A model generated the notes under the pieces. It was not told the origin of the DNA and did not search any database. It saw only the letters and a program-made list of their open reading frames with translations. A program made the position numbers and the translations under genes. From contig NZ_CP061474.1 of NCBI RefSeq assembly GCF_014679505.1, forward strand, positions 3,072,001 to 3,136,000: a stretch of 64,000 bases of DNA. The letters run 5' to 3'. This document shows positions 33,532 to 46,872 of the stretch, piece after piece (position 1 is the stretch's first letter; every line of letters begins with the position of its first letter). The stretch comes from Geobacillus sp. 46C-IIa. Its GTDB lineage: Bacteria > Bacillota > Bacilli > Bacillales > Anoxybacillaceae.

Positions 33532-34559
33532 ACTCACATTTCGCACCCTTCCGACAAAAATCGGGAGGATTTTTTCGTTCCGACGTCGAATCATCCTTGA
33601 CAAATAAGGAACGTAAAGGAGTTTTTCTCTTATAGCTGTTCCAGTCGAAGCGGTCTATCACAATTCTTATTTGAATATCATAAGTGCTCTATTCAAGAAA
33701 CTGGACCTGCCCCAAGTGATTGACCATCTCGTTCCCGTCGATTCACAGTGCCAGACTCGAGTCAGCGAGGCCGTTCAGGCCATCCTCTACAATGGGGTTG
33801 ACGGTCGGCAAGCTCTCGTTCACTTGGAACATTGGGCTCAGGAGATCGATCTGGAGAAACTCATTCGTTCCGGGCTCCATCCTGGTTGAATGACGATGCC
33901 CTGGCTCGTCATCTCGACCGCTTGTATGAGGCCGGTATTCATAAGGCCATCAGCACTTGCTTGATTCAGATGGATCGCAAAGAAGGCCTTCCTCTCTGAG
34001 CCTTCCACGCCGATACGACGGACAAGACCGTATGCCCAAGAGATCTTGAAGCTGTATAAAGGGCAGATCTCGGTGGAAATGAACTTCTCTTTCTTGAAAG
34101 ATCCGTTTTTTCACGGATGAAATTGACGTCAAAAAACCAGAACGGGTCGCCGTATTAGGCTACTTGTTTTTGTTGGCCTTGGCCATTTACCGCGTTTTTC
34201 AGCGCCGAGTGCGTCCGTTCATTCCTCCAGAACACCCGTTGAAGGGTCCTGGAGGCCGCAAGCTGACCCGACCGACGGGACAGGCGATTTTTCAGCTGTT
34301 TCCATATGTGAACATCGTCTGTTCCAGCTGCCGGATGGGCAAATCCAACGCGCGTTAGGGAAACCGCTCACCCCTGATCAGCGAAGGATTCTGCAAGGAT
34401 TGGGCATGGATGCGAGCATCTACGTGTAACGTGATACGGAACGACCATCGATGGTCAAAAAAGGATTGCCATCACTCGTTATGTTGGTCGGAAAGCGATT
34501 CTAAAAAACGAAATAAAAAATTCTTTCTTTACAACCCTGTTAGGGTGCGAAATGTGAGT
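33532..34559 (+). mobile_element. IS1634-family element with perfect ends but a deleted transposase
   Basis: Perfect 18-base inverted repeats, ACTCACATTTCGCACCCT at 33532-33549 and its complement at 34542-34559, bound a 1,028-base element. Full IS1634 elements are around 1.6-2 kb, so several hundred bases are missing inside. No clear target duplication was seen. The transposase remnant is described separately. Confidence 0.85.
33640..34430 (+). pseudogene. IS1634-type transposase remnant
   Basis: The N-terminal part reads AVYHNSYLNIISALFKKLDL and LNDDALARHLDRLYEAGIHK, typical of the DUF4277 start of IS1634 transposases. Stops and frameshifts occur near 33889 and 34000, and the central DDE region is largely deleted. 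The C-terminal part resumes as TDEIDVKKPERVAVLGYLFL followed by a conserved hydrophobic segment and RRVRPFIPPEHPLKGPGGRK. It cannot make an active enzyme. Confidence 0.78.
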
Positions 34560-34600
34560 TATAACAAATAATACAAAAAGGGGACAAATAGAGAGAAAAC

Positions 34601-34633
34601 AAAAAATGTGGCTGGCCCAAACTTCGACCAGCC
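34601..34633 (-). terminator. Terminator of the metY gene
   Basis: GGCTGG and CCAGCC form a short stem around a 12-base loop. The minus-strand transcript then runs into six U. Confidence 0.6.
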
Positions 34634-34656
34634 TTTGAATGCTTGCCTACTATTCG

Positions 34657-36005
<1,349 letters not shown>

Positions 36006-36100
36006 CTATCTTCACATTAGTTTCGTCTATCAATAAAAATCTACCATCCGTAATGATCATTGTCAATTTTGTTTTTAGAATAGTCAAAAAATATATAAAG

Positions 36101-36123
36101 AAAAGAGCTGCCCATTGGCAGCC
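36101..36123 (-). terminator. Terminator of the gatCAB operon
   Basis: GGCTGCC and GGGCAGC pair around AAT and are followed on the minus strand by TCTTTTCTTT, 12 bases after the gatB stop. Confidence 0.75.
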
Positions 36124-36134
36124 CTGTCTTTTTC

Positions 36135-37565
36135 TTATCGTTTATTTATTTCTTCCACTAACAGCTTGTTCACAAGCGGCGGGTTGGCTTGTCCTTTCGT
36201 CGCTTTCATCACTTGGCCGACGAGGAAGCCAAGCGCGCGGTCTTTGCCGTTTTTGAAGTCTTCCACCGATTGCGGGTTGGCGTCGAGCACTTCAAGCACG
36301 ATTTTGCGCAGCGCTCCTTCGTCGGAAATTTGCACGAGCCCTTTTTCTTTGACGATTTTCTCTGGGTCGCCGCCGTGTTCGACGAGCTCTTTGAACACTT
36401 TTTTCGCGATTTTCGACGAAATCGTGCCGTTTTGGATCAGTTTGATCATCCCAGCTAGGCTTTCCGGTGTTAAGGCGATGTCATGGAGCTCTTTTTGCTC
36501 GGCGTTTAAGTAGCCCGACACTTCGACCATGAGCCAGTTGGACGCCAGTTTCGGGTCAGCGCCGTTGGCGACCGTCGCTTCAAAGAAATCGGCCATTTCT
36601 TTCGTCAAGGTAAGCACTTTGGCATCATATTCCGGCAAGCCCCATTCTTCGACATACCGCTTCCGGCGGGCGTCCGGCAGCTCCGGAATCGAGGCGCGGA
36701 CTCGTTCTTTCCATTCGTCGTCAATGTAGAGCATGACCAAGTCCGGCTCCGGGAAGTAGCGGTAGTCTTCCGATCCTTCTTTGACGCGCATCAAAATCGT
36801 CGTTTTCGTCGCTTCGTCAAACCGCCGCGTTTCTTGGCGGATGACGCCGCCGGAGAGCAAAATTTTCTCCTGCCGTTTCGCCTCGTACTCGAGCCCCATG
36901 CGGACGAAGTTGAACGAGTTTAAGTTTTTCAATTCGGTTTTCGTGCCGAATTGGTCCGACCCGAGCGGGCGGAGCGAGATGTTCGCATCGCAACGGAGCG
37001 ACCCTTCTTCCATTTTGCAGTCGGAAACGCCGGTGTATTGGATGATCGCCTTTAATTTTTCCAAATACGCATACGCTTCTTCCGGCGAGCGGATGTCCGG
37101 CTCCGAGACGATCTCAATGAGCGGCGTCCCTTGGCGGTTAAAGTCAACAAGCGAGTAGCCGTCGCCTGTGTGCGTCAGTTTGCCCGCGTCTTCCTCAAGG
37201 TGAATGCGGGTGATGCCGATTTTTTTCTTTTTCCCGTTCACTTCAATTTCAATCCAGCCGTTTTTGCCGAGCGGCTGGTCGTATTGCGAAATTTGGTACG
37301 CTTTCGGGTTGTCCGGATAAAAGTAGTTTTTGCGGTCAAATTTCGTCTCCGTTGCGATTTCGCAGTTGAGCGCCATCGCTGCCTTCATCGCAAATTCGAC
37401 CGCTTGCCGGTTCAGAACCGGCAGCACGCCCGGATACCCTAAGTCAATGACGTTCGTTTGCGTATTCGGGGGCGCACCGAATGCGTTCGGGCTGCTTGAG
37501 AAAATTTTCGATTTCGTTTTCAGCTCGACGTGGACCTCAAGTCCGATCACCGTTTCAAAATTCAT
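36135..37565 (-). CDS. gatB: Asp/Glu-tRNA amidotransferase subunit B
   Basis: The 476-residue protein begins [20 protein letters not shown] and has the GatB cradle ([19 protein letters not shown], tRNA and metal site) and the C-terminal YqeY/tail domain (about 330-475). With GatA and GatC it converts misacylated Glu-tRNA(Gln) and Asp-tRNA(Asn) to the amide forms. It is the last gene of gatC-gatA-gatB, 14 bases after gatA. Confidence 0.97.
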   Translation of the reverse strand: MNFETVIGLEVHVELKTKSKIFSSSPNAFGAPPNTQTNVIDLGYPGVLPVLNRQAVEFAMKAAMALNCEIATETKFDRKNYFYPDNPKAYQISQYDQPLGKNGWIEIEVNGKKKKIGITRIHLEEDAGKLTHTGDGYSLVDFNRQGTPLIEIVSEPDIRSPEEAYAYLEKLKAIIQYTGVSDCKMEEGSLRCDANISLRPLGSDQFGTKTELKNLNSFNFVRMGLEYEAKRQEKILLSGGVIRQETRRFDEATKTTILMRVKEGSEDYRYFPEPDLVMLYIDDEWKERVRASIPELPDARRKRYVEEWGLPEYDAKVLTLTKEMADFFEATVANGADPKLASNWLMVEVSGYLNAEQKELHDIALTPESLAGMIKLIQNGTISSKIAKKVFKELVEHGGDPEKIVKEKGLVQISDEGALRKIVLEVLDANPQSVEDFKNGKDRALGFLVGQVMKATKGQANPPLVNKLLVEEINKR

Positions 37566-37579
37566 CGTCGATCCCCCCC

Positions 37580-39037
37580 TTACAACACCGGTTTTTGCTT
37601 ATGGTAGTCGGTCGCTTGTTCAAAGGCGTGAGCGACGCGATAGACCGTGCTTTCATCAAAGTGCTTGCCGATGATTTGCAAGCCGACCGGCAAGCCATCG
37701 ACAAAGCCGCACGGCACGGAAATCGCCGGCACGCCGGCAAGGTTGACCGGAATCGTCAAAATATCATTCATATACATGGTCAGCGGATCGCTCGTTTTCT
37801 CGCCGATTTTAAACGCTGGCGTCGGCGTGGTCGGACCGATGATGACGTCGTATTGTTCAAAGACGTTTTCGAAGTCGCGCTTGATCAGCGTCCGCACTTT
37901 TTGCGCTTTTTTGTAATACGCGTCGTAATAGCCTGAGCTTAAGGCAAACGTCCCGAGCATGATGCGGCGCTTGACCTCGTTGCCGAACCCTTCGCTCCGC
38001 GTCAGTTTGTACATGTCGATCAAGTTTTTCGCGTTGTCGGTCCGATACCCGTAGCGAACACCGTCAAAGCGGGCAAGGTTGGCCGATGCTTCCGACGAAG
38101 CGAGCAAGTAGTATGTCGCCAGCGCGTACTTGGAATGCGGCAGCGACACTTCTTCCCATGCCGCTCCAAGTTTCTCGAGCACGTTGAGCGCGGCAAGCAC
38201 CGACTGGCGCACGCCTTCATCGACGCCTTCGCCTAAATATTCTTTCGGAACAGCGATTTTCAAGCCTTTGATATCGCCTGTCAACGCCTCGACATAGTTG
38301 GGCACCGGGATGTTCGCTGAAGTCGAATCCATCGGGTCAACGCCAGAAATCACTTGCAGCAAGTAGGCGTTATCTTCCACTGTGCGCGTAATCGGGCCGA
38401 TTTGGTCGAGCGATGACGCGAACGCGACGAGCCCGAAGCGTGACACGCGGCCGTACGTCGGCTTCAATCCGACAACCCCGCAAAATGCCGCTGGCTGGCG
38501 GATCGAACCGCCCGTATCCGAGCCGAGCGAAAACGGTACTTCGCCTGCTGCCACCGCCGCCGCCGAACCGCCGCTTGAACCGCCCGGCACGCGCTCTAAA
38601 TCCCACGGGTTGCGCGTCAGCTGAAATCCGGAGTTTTCCGTCGATGAGCCCATAGCGAACTCGTCCATATTCAGCTTCCCGATCGTAATCGCGCCCGCGG
38701 CGTTCAGCCGCTCCATGACGGTCGCATCGTAAATCGGGTCAAAGTTATATAAAATTTTGCTGGCGCATGTCGTACGCAATCCTTTGGTGACAATGTTGTC
38801 CTTAATGCCGATCGGCAAGCCAAACAGCGGGTGGGTTTCCTCGCCTTTTGTCAGCTTGTCGTCAAGCTCTTTCGCTTTCGCCCGCGCTTGCTCTTCGTTT
38901 AACGTTAAAAACGCCTGCACCTTTTCTTCCACTTCACCAATGCGGCGATACGATTCCTCTACCAATTCGGAAACCAATACCTCTTTTTTCTGCAGCAGCG
39001 TATGTAATTCCGACACCGTATGGTCCAAGAGCGACAT
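37580..39037 (-). CDS. gatA: Asp/Glu-tRNA amidotransferase subunit A
   Basis: The 485-residue amidase has the signature Ser-cisSer-Lys set: Lys in [12 protein letters not shown] near residue 78, Ser in [15 protein letters not shown] near 154, and Ser in [11 protein letters not shown] near 178. It hydrolyses glutamine and passes ammonia to GatB. AAGGAGG lies before the ATG. It sits 12 bases downstream of gatC. Confidence 0.97.
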   Translation of the reverse strand: MSLLDHTVSELHTLLQKKEVLVSELVEESYRRIGEVEEKVQAFLTLNEEQARAKAKELDDKLTKGEETHPLFGLPIGIKDNIVTKGLRTTCASKILYNFDPIYDATVMERLNAAGAITIGKLNMDEFAMGSSTENSGFQLTRNPWDLERVPGGSSGGSAAAVAAGEVPFSLGSDTGGSIRQPAAFCGVVGLKPTYGRVSRFGLVAFASSLDQIGPITRTVEDNAYLLQVISGVDPMDSTSANIPVPNYVEALTGDIKGLKIAVPKEYLGEGVDEGVRQSVLAALNVLEKLGAAWEEVSLPHSKYALATYYLLASSEASANLARFDGVRYGYRTDNAKNLIDMYKLTRSEGFGNEVKRRIMLGTFALSSGYYDAYYKKAQKVRTLIKRDFENVFEQYDVIIGPTTPTPAFKIGEKTSDPLTMYMNDILTIPVNLAGVPAISVPCGFVDGLPVGLQIIGKHFDESTVYRVAHAFEQATDYHKQKPVL

Positions 39038-39049
39038 AAATCCCCCTCC

Positions 39050-39340
39050 TTACTCTAAAATAGCGGGCACGCGGAACTGACCGTCTTGCTGATCCGGCGC
39101 GTTTTTCAACACTTCCTCGCGCGGCAGTCCAGGCGCTGGAATGTCCTCGCGCATCACGTTTCTCATATCAAGCACATGCGAAGTCGGCGGTACGTTTTCG
39201 GTATCCAATTCATTCAACTGCTCGGCAAACGTAATGATGGCATCAAGCTGTTTCGTAAACATCTCCGCCTCTTCCTCCGTAATCGCCAACCGCGCCAAGT
39301 CGGCGACATGCTTCACTTGGTCAATGGAAATTCGCGACAT
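39050..39340 (-). CDS. gatC: Asp/Glu-tRNA amidotransferase subunit C
   Basis: The 96-residue protein begins [20 protein letters not shown], the conserved GatC start, and ends with the usual extended tail [18 protein letters not shown]. GatC wraps around GatA and stabilises the complex. ATG at 39340 has GGAGG 8 bases upstream; the earlier in-frame GTG at 39349 overlaps that site. It opens the gatCAB operon. Confidence 0.95.
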   Translation of the reverse strand: MSRISIDQVKHVADLARLAITEEEAEMFTKQLDAIITFAEQLNELDTENVPPTSHVLDMRNVMREDIPAPGLPREEVLKNAPDQQDGQFRVPAILE

Positions 39341-39441
39341 CGTGTTCACCTCCGATATAGTCGACCTTTCACAATACTATGATGATACCAAAATAAAAGG
39401 AAATAAAGCAACATTCCGGCTAACATTTCCTTTGTTGTCCA

Positions 39442-39470
39442 TTGACAAATTCGAACATATGTACTATAAT
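39442..39470 (+). promoter_or_regulatory. Perfect-consensus sigma-A promoter of the coiled-coil gene
   Basis: TTGACA (39442-39447), 17 bases, TATAAT (39465-39470): both hexamers and the spacing are ideal. Transcription would start near 39477, with AAGGGGG just upstream of the start codon. Such a strong promoter usually needs repression, and a LexA-like box lies inside the spacer. Confidence 0.85.
39453..39464. promoter_or_regulatory. LexA-like SOS box between -35 and -10
   Basis: GAAC-ATAT-GTAC, preceded by C, differs at one position from the Bacillus LexA core GAAC-N4-GTTC. It lies within the promoter spacer, an ideal position for a repressor. A similar ACATATGT-centred box lies upstream of pcrA. 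Confidence 0.4.
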
Positions 39471-39503
39471 GGCCATAATGTATGAAAAAGGGGGATGATG
39501 ACG

Positions 39504-39983
39504 ATGAGTGAAGAGTTGTTCGCTCAAGTGCTCGACCGCTTGAACGCCATGGACGGGACGCTGCAAAAGCTCGTGGAAGGCCAAGAGCGGCTCGAGCGTG
39601 AACAAATCGCCATTCGCCAGGAACAAGAAGAAATCCGAAAAGAGCAGCAGGAAATCCGTTTGGAACAACAGCGTCTACGCCAAGAACAAGATTCGCTTCG
39701 CGCCGGGCAAAAGGAATTGAACGGCATCGTGGCCGCTCTTCTCCACCGCCAAGACGAAACAGACGCCAAACTAGAAGCTCTCGCCGCTGATGTCCACCAT
39801 CTTCACCAAGAATTTGCCTCATTGAAACAAACGGTGGACCGCCTCGAACAGAAGATGGATTCCCGCTATGAGCAATTGGCTGCCCAAATCGAAGACATCA
39901 AGCTGGACTTGAATTTTATCGCCCACCGCACCGTCGATAACGAACGCATCATCTACAAGCTTAAAGAAATGCTGTTCCGCTAA
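39504..39983 (+). CDS. Small coiled-coil protein of unknown function
   Basis: The 159-residue protein is almost entirely heptad-patterned. It has a Glu/Gln-rich stretch (EREQIAIRQEQEEIRKEQQE), a middle helix, and a C-terminal part IEDIKLDLNFIAHRTVDNER that resembles the tail of many small Bacillus coiled-coil proteins. No catalytic motif is seen. ATG at 39504 is preferred because AAGGGGG lies 9 bases upstream; ATGs at 39495 and 39498 lie too close. It is monocistronic behind an ideal promoter with a possible LexA box, and may be DNA-damage induced. Confidence 0.75.
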   Translation: MSEELFAQVLDRLNAMDGTLQKLVEGQERLEREQIAIRQEQEEIRKEQQEIRLEQQRLRQEQDSLRAGQKELNGIVAALLHRQDETDAKLEALAADVHHLHQEFASLKQTVDRLEQKMDSRYEQLAAQIEDIKLDLNFIAHRTVDNERIIYKLKEMLFR

Positions 39984-40016
39984 TCGACCTTCTCTATAAG
40001 GGGGAAGTTCGCCGCC

Positions 40017-40790
40017 ATGAACGTCGCGTTTGACCATCTCGTCCACCTGACCGAGCACCCGGAACAGGCGAAAGACTCATTTGAACAGTTAGGGTTTACG
40101 GCCATCCACGGCGGCCGCCATTTGTCATGGGGAACGTATAACGCGTTATGCTATTTCGCGCCGCTAAGCTACATCGAATGGATCGGCATCGCCGATGAGC
40201 AGACAGCGAACACCTGCCAAAATCCGCTCATTGCCCAACTTGTCGCTGATCGCCAGGAGGGAAACGGCTTTTCACAATTCGCATTTCGGACGGACGATAT
40301 CCAACAGCTGGCCGCACAGCTCAAAAGCAAGGGATTCACTCCGATCGGCCCGCTCCCTGGCGGCCGCCAACGCGATGACGGCAAGTTATTGACGTGGTCC
40401 ATGCTTTTTCTTGAAAACGACATCAACGGTGCGTTCCGCTACCCGTTTTTCATCCAGTGGGGCGACCGCGATGACGTGCGGGTGAAGGAGTTGGCGCCGC
40501 TCATGCGCCATCCGATCGGATCTCCCTCCCTGTCGTCCATCAGCATCTATACGCTTGATATCGACCGCGCCATCAGCGGCTACCGTCGGCTGTTTGACCT
40601 GCCGGACCCTAATGTTGGCCACGATGAGGCGGGGACCTATGCCGGGCTAACGGTTGGCGGCGTCACCCTCCGCTTTTACCAAGCAGACGAAACCCCGTCG
40701 ACAAGGCCGTTTGCCTGCCGCATCATCGGCAGCAAGCCGCAGCGCCGCCTCGAGCTGGCTGGAGGAACGTATATCTTTTCCGAATCGTAA
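40017..40790 (+). CDS. VOC superfamily (glyoxalase-like) protein
   Basis: The 257-residue protein begins VAFDHLVHLTEHPEQAKDSF with an early His of the VOC fold, has IEWIGI and FAFRTDDIQQLAAQLKSKGF in the first module and SISIYTLDIDRAISGYRRLF in the second. This fits the Glyoxalase_3-like family of B. subtilis YycE/YraH-style proteins. Members bind metals and handle small molecules, but no substrate can be named. AAGGGGGAAG precedes the ATG. It stands between the coiled-coil gene and an amine oxidase on the same strand. Confidence 0.75.
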   Translation: MNVAFDHLVHLTEHPEQAKDSFEQLGFTAIHGGRHLSWGTYNALCYFAPLSYIEWIGIADEQTANTCQNPLIAQLVADRQEGNGFSQFAFRTDDIQQLAAQLKSKGFTPIGPLPGGRQRDDGKLLTWSMLFLENDINGAFRYPFFIQWGDRDDVRVKELAPLMRHPIGSPSLSSISIYTLDIDRAISGYRRLFDLPDPNVGHDEAGTYAGLTVGGVTLRFYQADETPSTRPFACRIIGSKPQRRLELAGGTYIFSES

Positions 40791-40886
40791 CGGATACTTC
40801 CACATATCCCCCTTTGCCGCTGAATAAAATGGAGTAACCGCATTTTCGCCATCGCAACAGGCAGATAGAAAAGGGGGAGTCCACTA

Positions 40887-42362
40887 ATGTCCCATCCATA
40901 TGTTTCTCCAAAACTATCGATGGAAACGATGGTCTCGATCATTCGCCATGGCTTAAAGAAAACCGCAACGCCCCAACATATCATTATCATCGGCGCCGGA
41001 ATGGCCGGGCTTGTCGCAGCGTCATTGCTGAAGCAAGCCGGGCATCGCGTCACGATTCTTGAAGCGTCCGAGCGAGTCGGCGGCCGCATCTACACGCTTC
41101 GCTCCGACTTTCGCAACGACCAGTATCTTGAGGCTGGGGCGATGCGCATCCCTCACACCCATCAATTGACATTGGAATATATCCAAAAATTCAACTTGCC
41201 GCTCCACCCGTTTATCAACAGCACCCCGCGCGACATTTTATATTTTCGCGGCGTCAAAGCGCGCCTTAGCGAATACGAGCGCCATCCCGACCTCTTCGGC
41301 TTTCCCGTCGCCCCTCACGAACGAGGCAAAACCGCTTCCGAGCTGTTGCAAATGGCTATTCGTCCGGTCATTCAATTCATTGAACAAAATCCAGAACAAC
41401 ATTGGCCGATTGTCATCGAACGGCTCGACCGCTACTCGCTGGACGCCTATTTGCGCTACAACCCGTTCGGCCTACCGTTGTCCGTGGGAGCCATCGATAT
41501 GATCAAAGCCGTTCTCTCGTTGGAAGGATTCCCCGAACTTTCGTTTCTTGAGATGTTGCGTGAACTGATGGTGCTGTTTACGCCGAATATTCGCTTTTAT
41601 GAAATTGCCGGCGGCAACGATCGGCTTCCGAAAGCTTTTTTGCCGCAGCTGAAGGACGAGATTCTCTTTAGCCATAAAGTGCAAAAAATCGTTCAAAACA
41701 AAAACAGCGTCACGGTGCACGCCACCCATACAAAAATTTTTCAGCCGTTTCAAATCACGGCCGATCGAGTGATCGTCACCATCCCGTTTTCGATTTTGCA
41801 GTTTGTCGACATCGAACCGCGCCATTCGTTTTCCGAACACAAATGGAAGGCTATTCGCGAACTTCATTATGCCGGTTCAACGAAAACCGGCATCCAGTTT
41901 AAAACACGATTTTGGGAAAAAGAAGGGATGTTCGGAGGAAAAACCGTCTCCGACCTGCCGATTACGTATACGCAATATCCAAGCCAAGGCATTGGCACGG
42001 CAGGACCTGGCGTCGTATTGGCCAGCTATACGTGGGAAGACGACACGATCCCGTGGGACAGCTTAAGCGATGAAGAGCGGCTTGAATATACGTTAAAAAA
42101 CTTAGCCGTCATCCATGGCGAACAAGTCTACCGTGAATTTGAAACGGGAACGAGCCATAGTTGGGTGCGCTATCCGTACTCCGGCGGCGCCTTCACGATG
42201 ATGAAGCCGAACCAAGTGACGGAGCTGTCGCCGTATATCGCGACTCCCGAAGGAAGGGTCCATTTTGCCGGTGAACATGCGTCCACTCATCACGGCTGGA
42301 TTCAAGGAGCAATTGAATCCGGCATCTGCGCCGCGTATGAAGTGAACAACTCGCCAGCTTAG
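40887..42362 (+). CDS. FAD-dependent amine oxidase (L-amino-acid/monoamine oxidase family)
   Basis: The 491-residue protein has the FAD-binding Rossmann motif IIGAGMAGLVAASLLKQAGH with ILEASERVGGRI (about 37-70), the AGAMRIPHTH active-site region, and the C-terminal FAD contact YPYSGGAF...GRVHFAGEHAS (about 420-465). It oxidises an amine or amino acid to the imine with release of peroxide. AAAAGGGGGA lies upstream of the ATG. It could be induced in stationary phase, but no regulator site was seen. Confidence 0.88.
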   Translation: MSHPYVSPKLSMETMVSIIRHGLKKTATPQHIIIIGAGMAGLVAASLLKQAGHRVTILEASERVGGRIYTLRSDFRNDQYLEAGAMRIPHTHQLTLEYIQKFNLPLHPFINSTPRDILYFRGVKARLSEYERHPDLFGFPVAPHERGKTASELLQMAIRPVIQFIEQNPEQHWPIVIERLDRYSLDAYLRYNPFGLPLSVGAIDMIKAVLSLEGFPELSFLEMLRELMVLFTPNIRFYEIAGGNDRLPKAFLPQLKDEILFSHKVQKIVQNKNSVTVHATHTKIFQPFQITADRVIVTIPFSILQFVDIEPRHSFSEHKWKAIRELHYAGSTKTGIQFKTRFWEKEGMFGGKTVSDLPITYTQYPSQGIGTAGPGVVLASYTWEDDTIPWDSLSDEERLEYTLKNLAVIHGEQVYREFETGTSHSWVRYPYSGGAFTMMKPNQVTELSPYIATPEGRVHFAGEHASTHHGWIQGAIESGICAAYEVNNSPA

Positions 42363-42378
42363 CAGCATCTCTGTCGGC

Positions 42379-42396
42379 GGAGCGGTCAACCGCTCC
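42379..42396. terminator. Hairpin between convergent amine oxidase and LOG genes
   Basis: GGAGCGGT pairs with ACCGCTCC around a 2-base loop, between two convergent genes. Confidence 0.6.
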
Positions 42397-42397
42397 T

Positions 42398-42961
42398 TCA
42401 TGTTCCAGAACAGTGATGATGGCGGAACGTCTTCATCCGCTCATACAGCGTCGAAACATCCGCAGCGCTGACAATCAGATCGAGATCTTCCAGCGCGGCA
42501 AATCCGTTTTCGACCGTATGCCGAAGCAAGTCAAGGAGCGGGTCGAAAAAGCCGTCGACATTGAGCAGGCCGATCGGTTTTTGGTGAAGGCCGACGCGCG
42601 ACCACGAGAGCACTTCAAACAGTTCTTCGTACGTTCCGTATCCCCCGGGCAGAGCGATAAACCCGTCGGCCGCCTCGTTCATTTTCGCCTTGCGCGTATG
42701 CATCGTATCGACGACCAACAACTCGCTCAACCGATCATGCGCCACTTCCCGATCTTTCAAAAACTGCGGAATAATCCCGATAACGCGCCCTTGGTGGCTT
42801 AGCACGGCCTCGGCCACCTCTCCCATCAGCCCGGCCTTTCCGCCGCCGTAAATGAGCGTAATGCCACAGCGGGCGAAAAACGCTCCGAGCTCCCGCGCCG
42901 CTTCTTTATATTTGCCGTTCTGTCCATAGCTTGATCCACAAAACACACAAATGGCTTTCAT
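42398..42961 (-). CDS. LOG-family nucleotide phosphoribohydrolase (TIGR00730)
   Basis: The 187-residue protein has CVFCGSSYGQN at the start, GGGKAGLMGEVA (nucleotide loop) and ALPGGYGTYEELFEVLSW (catalytic PGGxGTxxE). This is the LOG/lysine-decarboxylase-like fold that releases the base from nucleoside monophosphates, known from plant cytokinin activation. The bacterial role is probably nucleotide clean-up. ATG at 42961 follows AAAGGTGTGG; the longer frame from 42973 lacks a site. A sigma-A promoter lies about 110 bases upstream. Confidence 0.88.
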   Translation of the reverse strand: MKAICVFCGSSYGQNGKYKEAARELGAFFARCGITLIYGGGKAGLMGEVAEAVLSHQGRVIGIIPQFLKDREVAHDRLSELLVVDTMHTRKAKMNEAADGFIALPGGYGTYEELFEVLSWSRVGLHQKPIGLLNVDGFFDPLLDLLRHTVENGFAALEDLDLIVSAADVSTLYERMKTFRHHHCSGT

Positions 42962-43618
42962 TGATATCCACACCTTTACCCGCGTATTTTTGGAACAAAC
43001 GCCCCCGTTTGGATCCCATCATGACAAAGGCAACCGTTTCCATCCGATGTCAAAAAAATGTCTCTGAACCATCATTTTACCAATCCTCCGTCCGTCAGGC
43101 AAAGCGCTATTTCCACTGACTCGCTCCATGTTAGGCGAAACCGACACGCAGCGTTATGGATTGCGCATTGATCGAATACAATCACCGCAGCCATGTTCAC
43201 AGACTTAGAAGGCTGGTGAAAAACAGCGATCGCCTCTGGCTGACGTCGGATGACGTGAAACGAGAAGCTGATACCAAAAGGTTTGTCTATTTGAGAAACA
43301 AGGCGGTGAAGCAACCTGCTCCTTTAATCACCGGGCTTTTAGAGCCGCTCTCTTAGCCGCCCCGAACCTTTGATCGTCTAAACAAGTCGTCTCTTGTTAT
43401 TCGGTCATGGCCTAAAAGGCTGGTGATTTAATGAGAAAACCAGTGCAAAACCGATTCTTATCAAATTGAGAAGCCTTGTAAAATCGGCTTTTTTCCGACG
43501 AACTCCATCGATTTCACAAACATCATCGTTTGTCACCGGCCTTCTAAACGCTTCACATCAACAAAACATCCTCCCCAGCTGGTCCGGAGAGGATATTGCG
43601 TCATGGTTGGTTCGTCAT
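42962..43618. other. Gene-free stretch of about 650 bases
   Basis: It contains the promoter of the LOG gene (43074-43102). The remaining 500 bases have short frames on both strands without ribosome sites or recognisable products. A poorly matched AAAACCGATT...AAATCGGCTTTTTT stem near 43447-43495 might be a terminator for camS-side transcripts. Confidence 0.4.
43074..43102 (-). promoter_or_regulatory. Promoter of the LOG-family gene
   Basis: On the minus strand TTGCCT (43102-43097) and TAAAAT (43079-43074) are 17 bases apart, and the -10 is preceded by TGG, an extended -10. The leader would be about 105 bases. Confidence 0.55.

Positions 43619-46872
<3,254 letters not shown>

Noticed and set aside
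36006-36060. S-box or T-box upstream of metY
   Set aside because: The short leader lacks the conserved stems and terminator expected of either riboswitch type.
43447-43500. Terminator-like stem in the gene-free stretch left of camS
   Set aside because: The stem is imperfect and the loop large, so it is mentioned only as part of that stretch.
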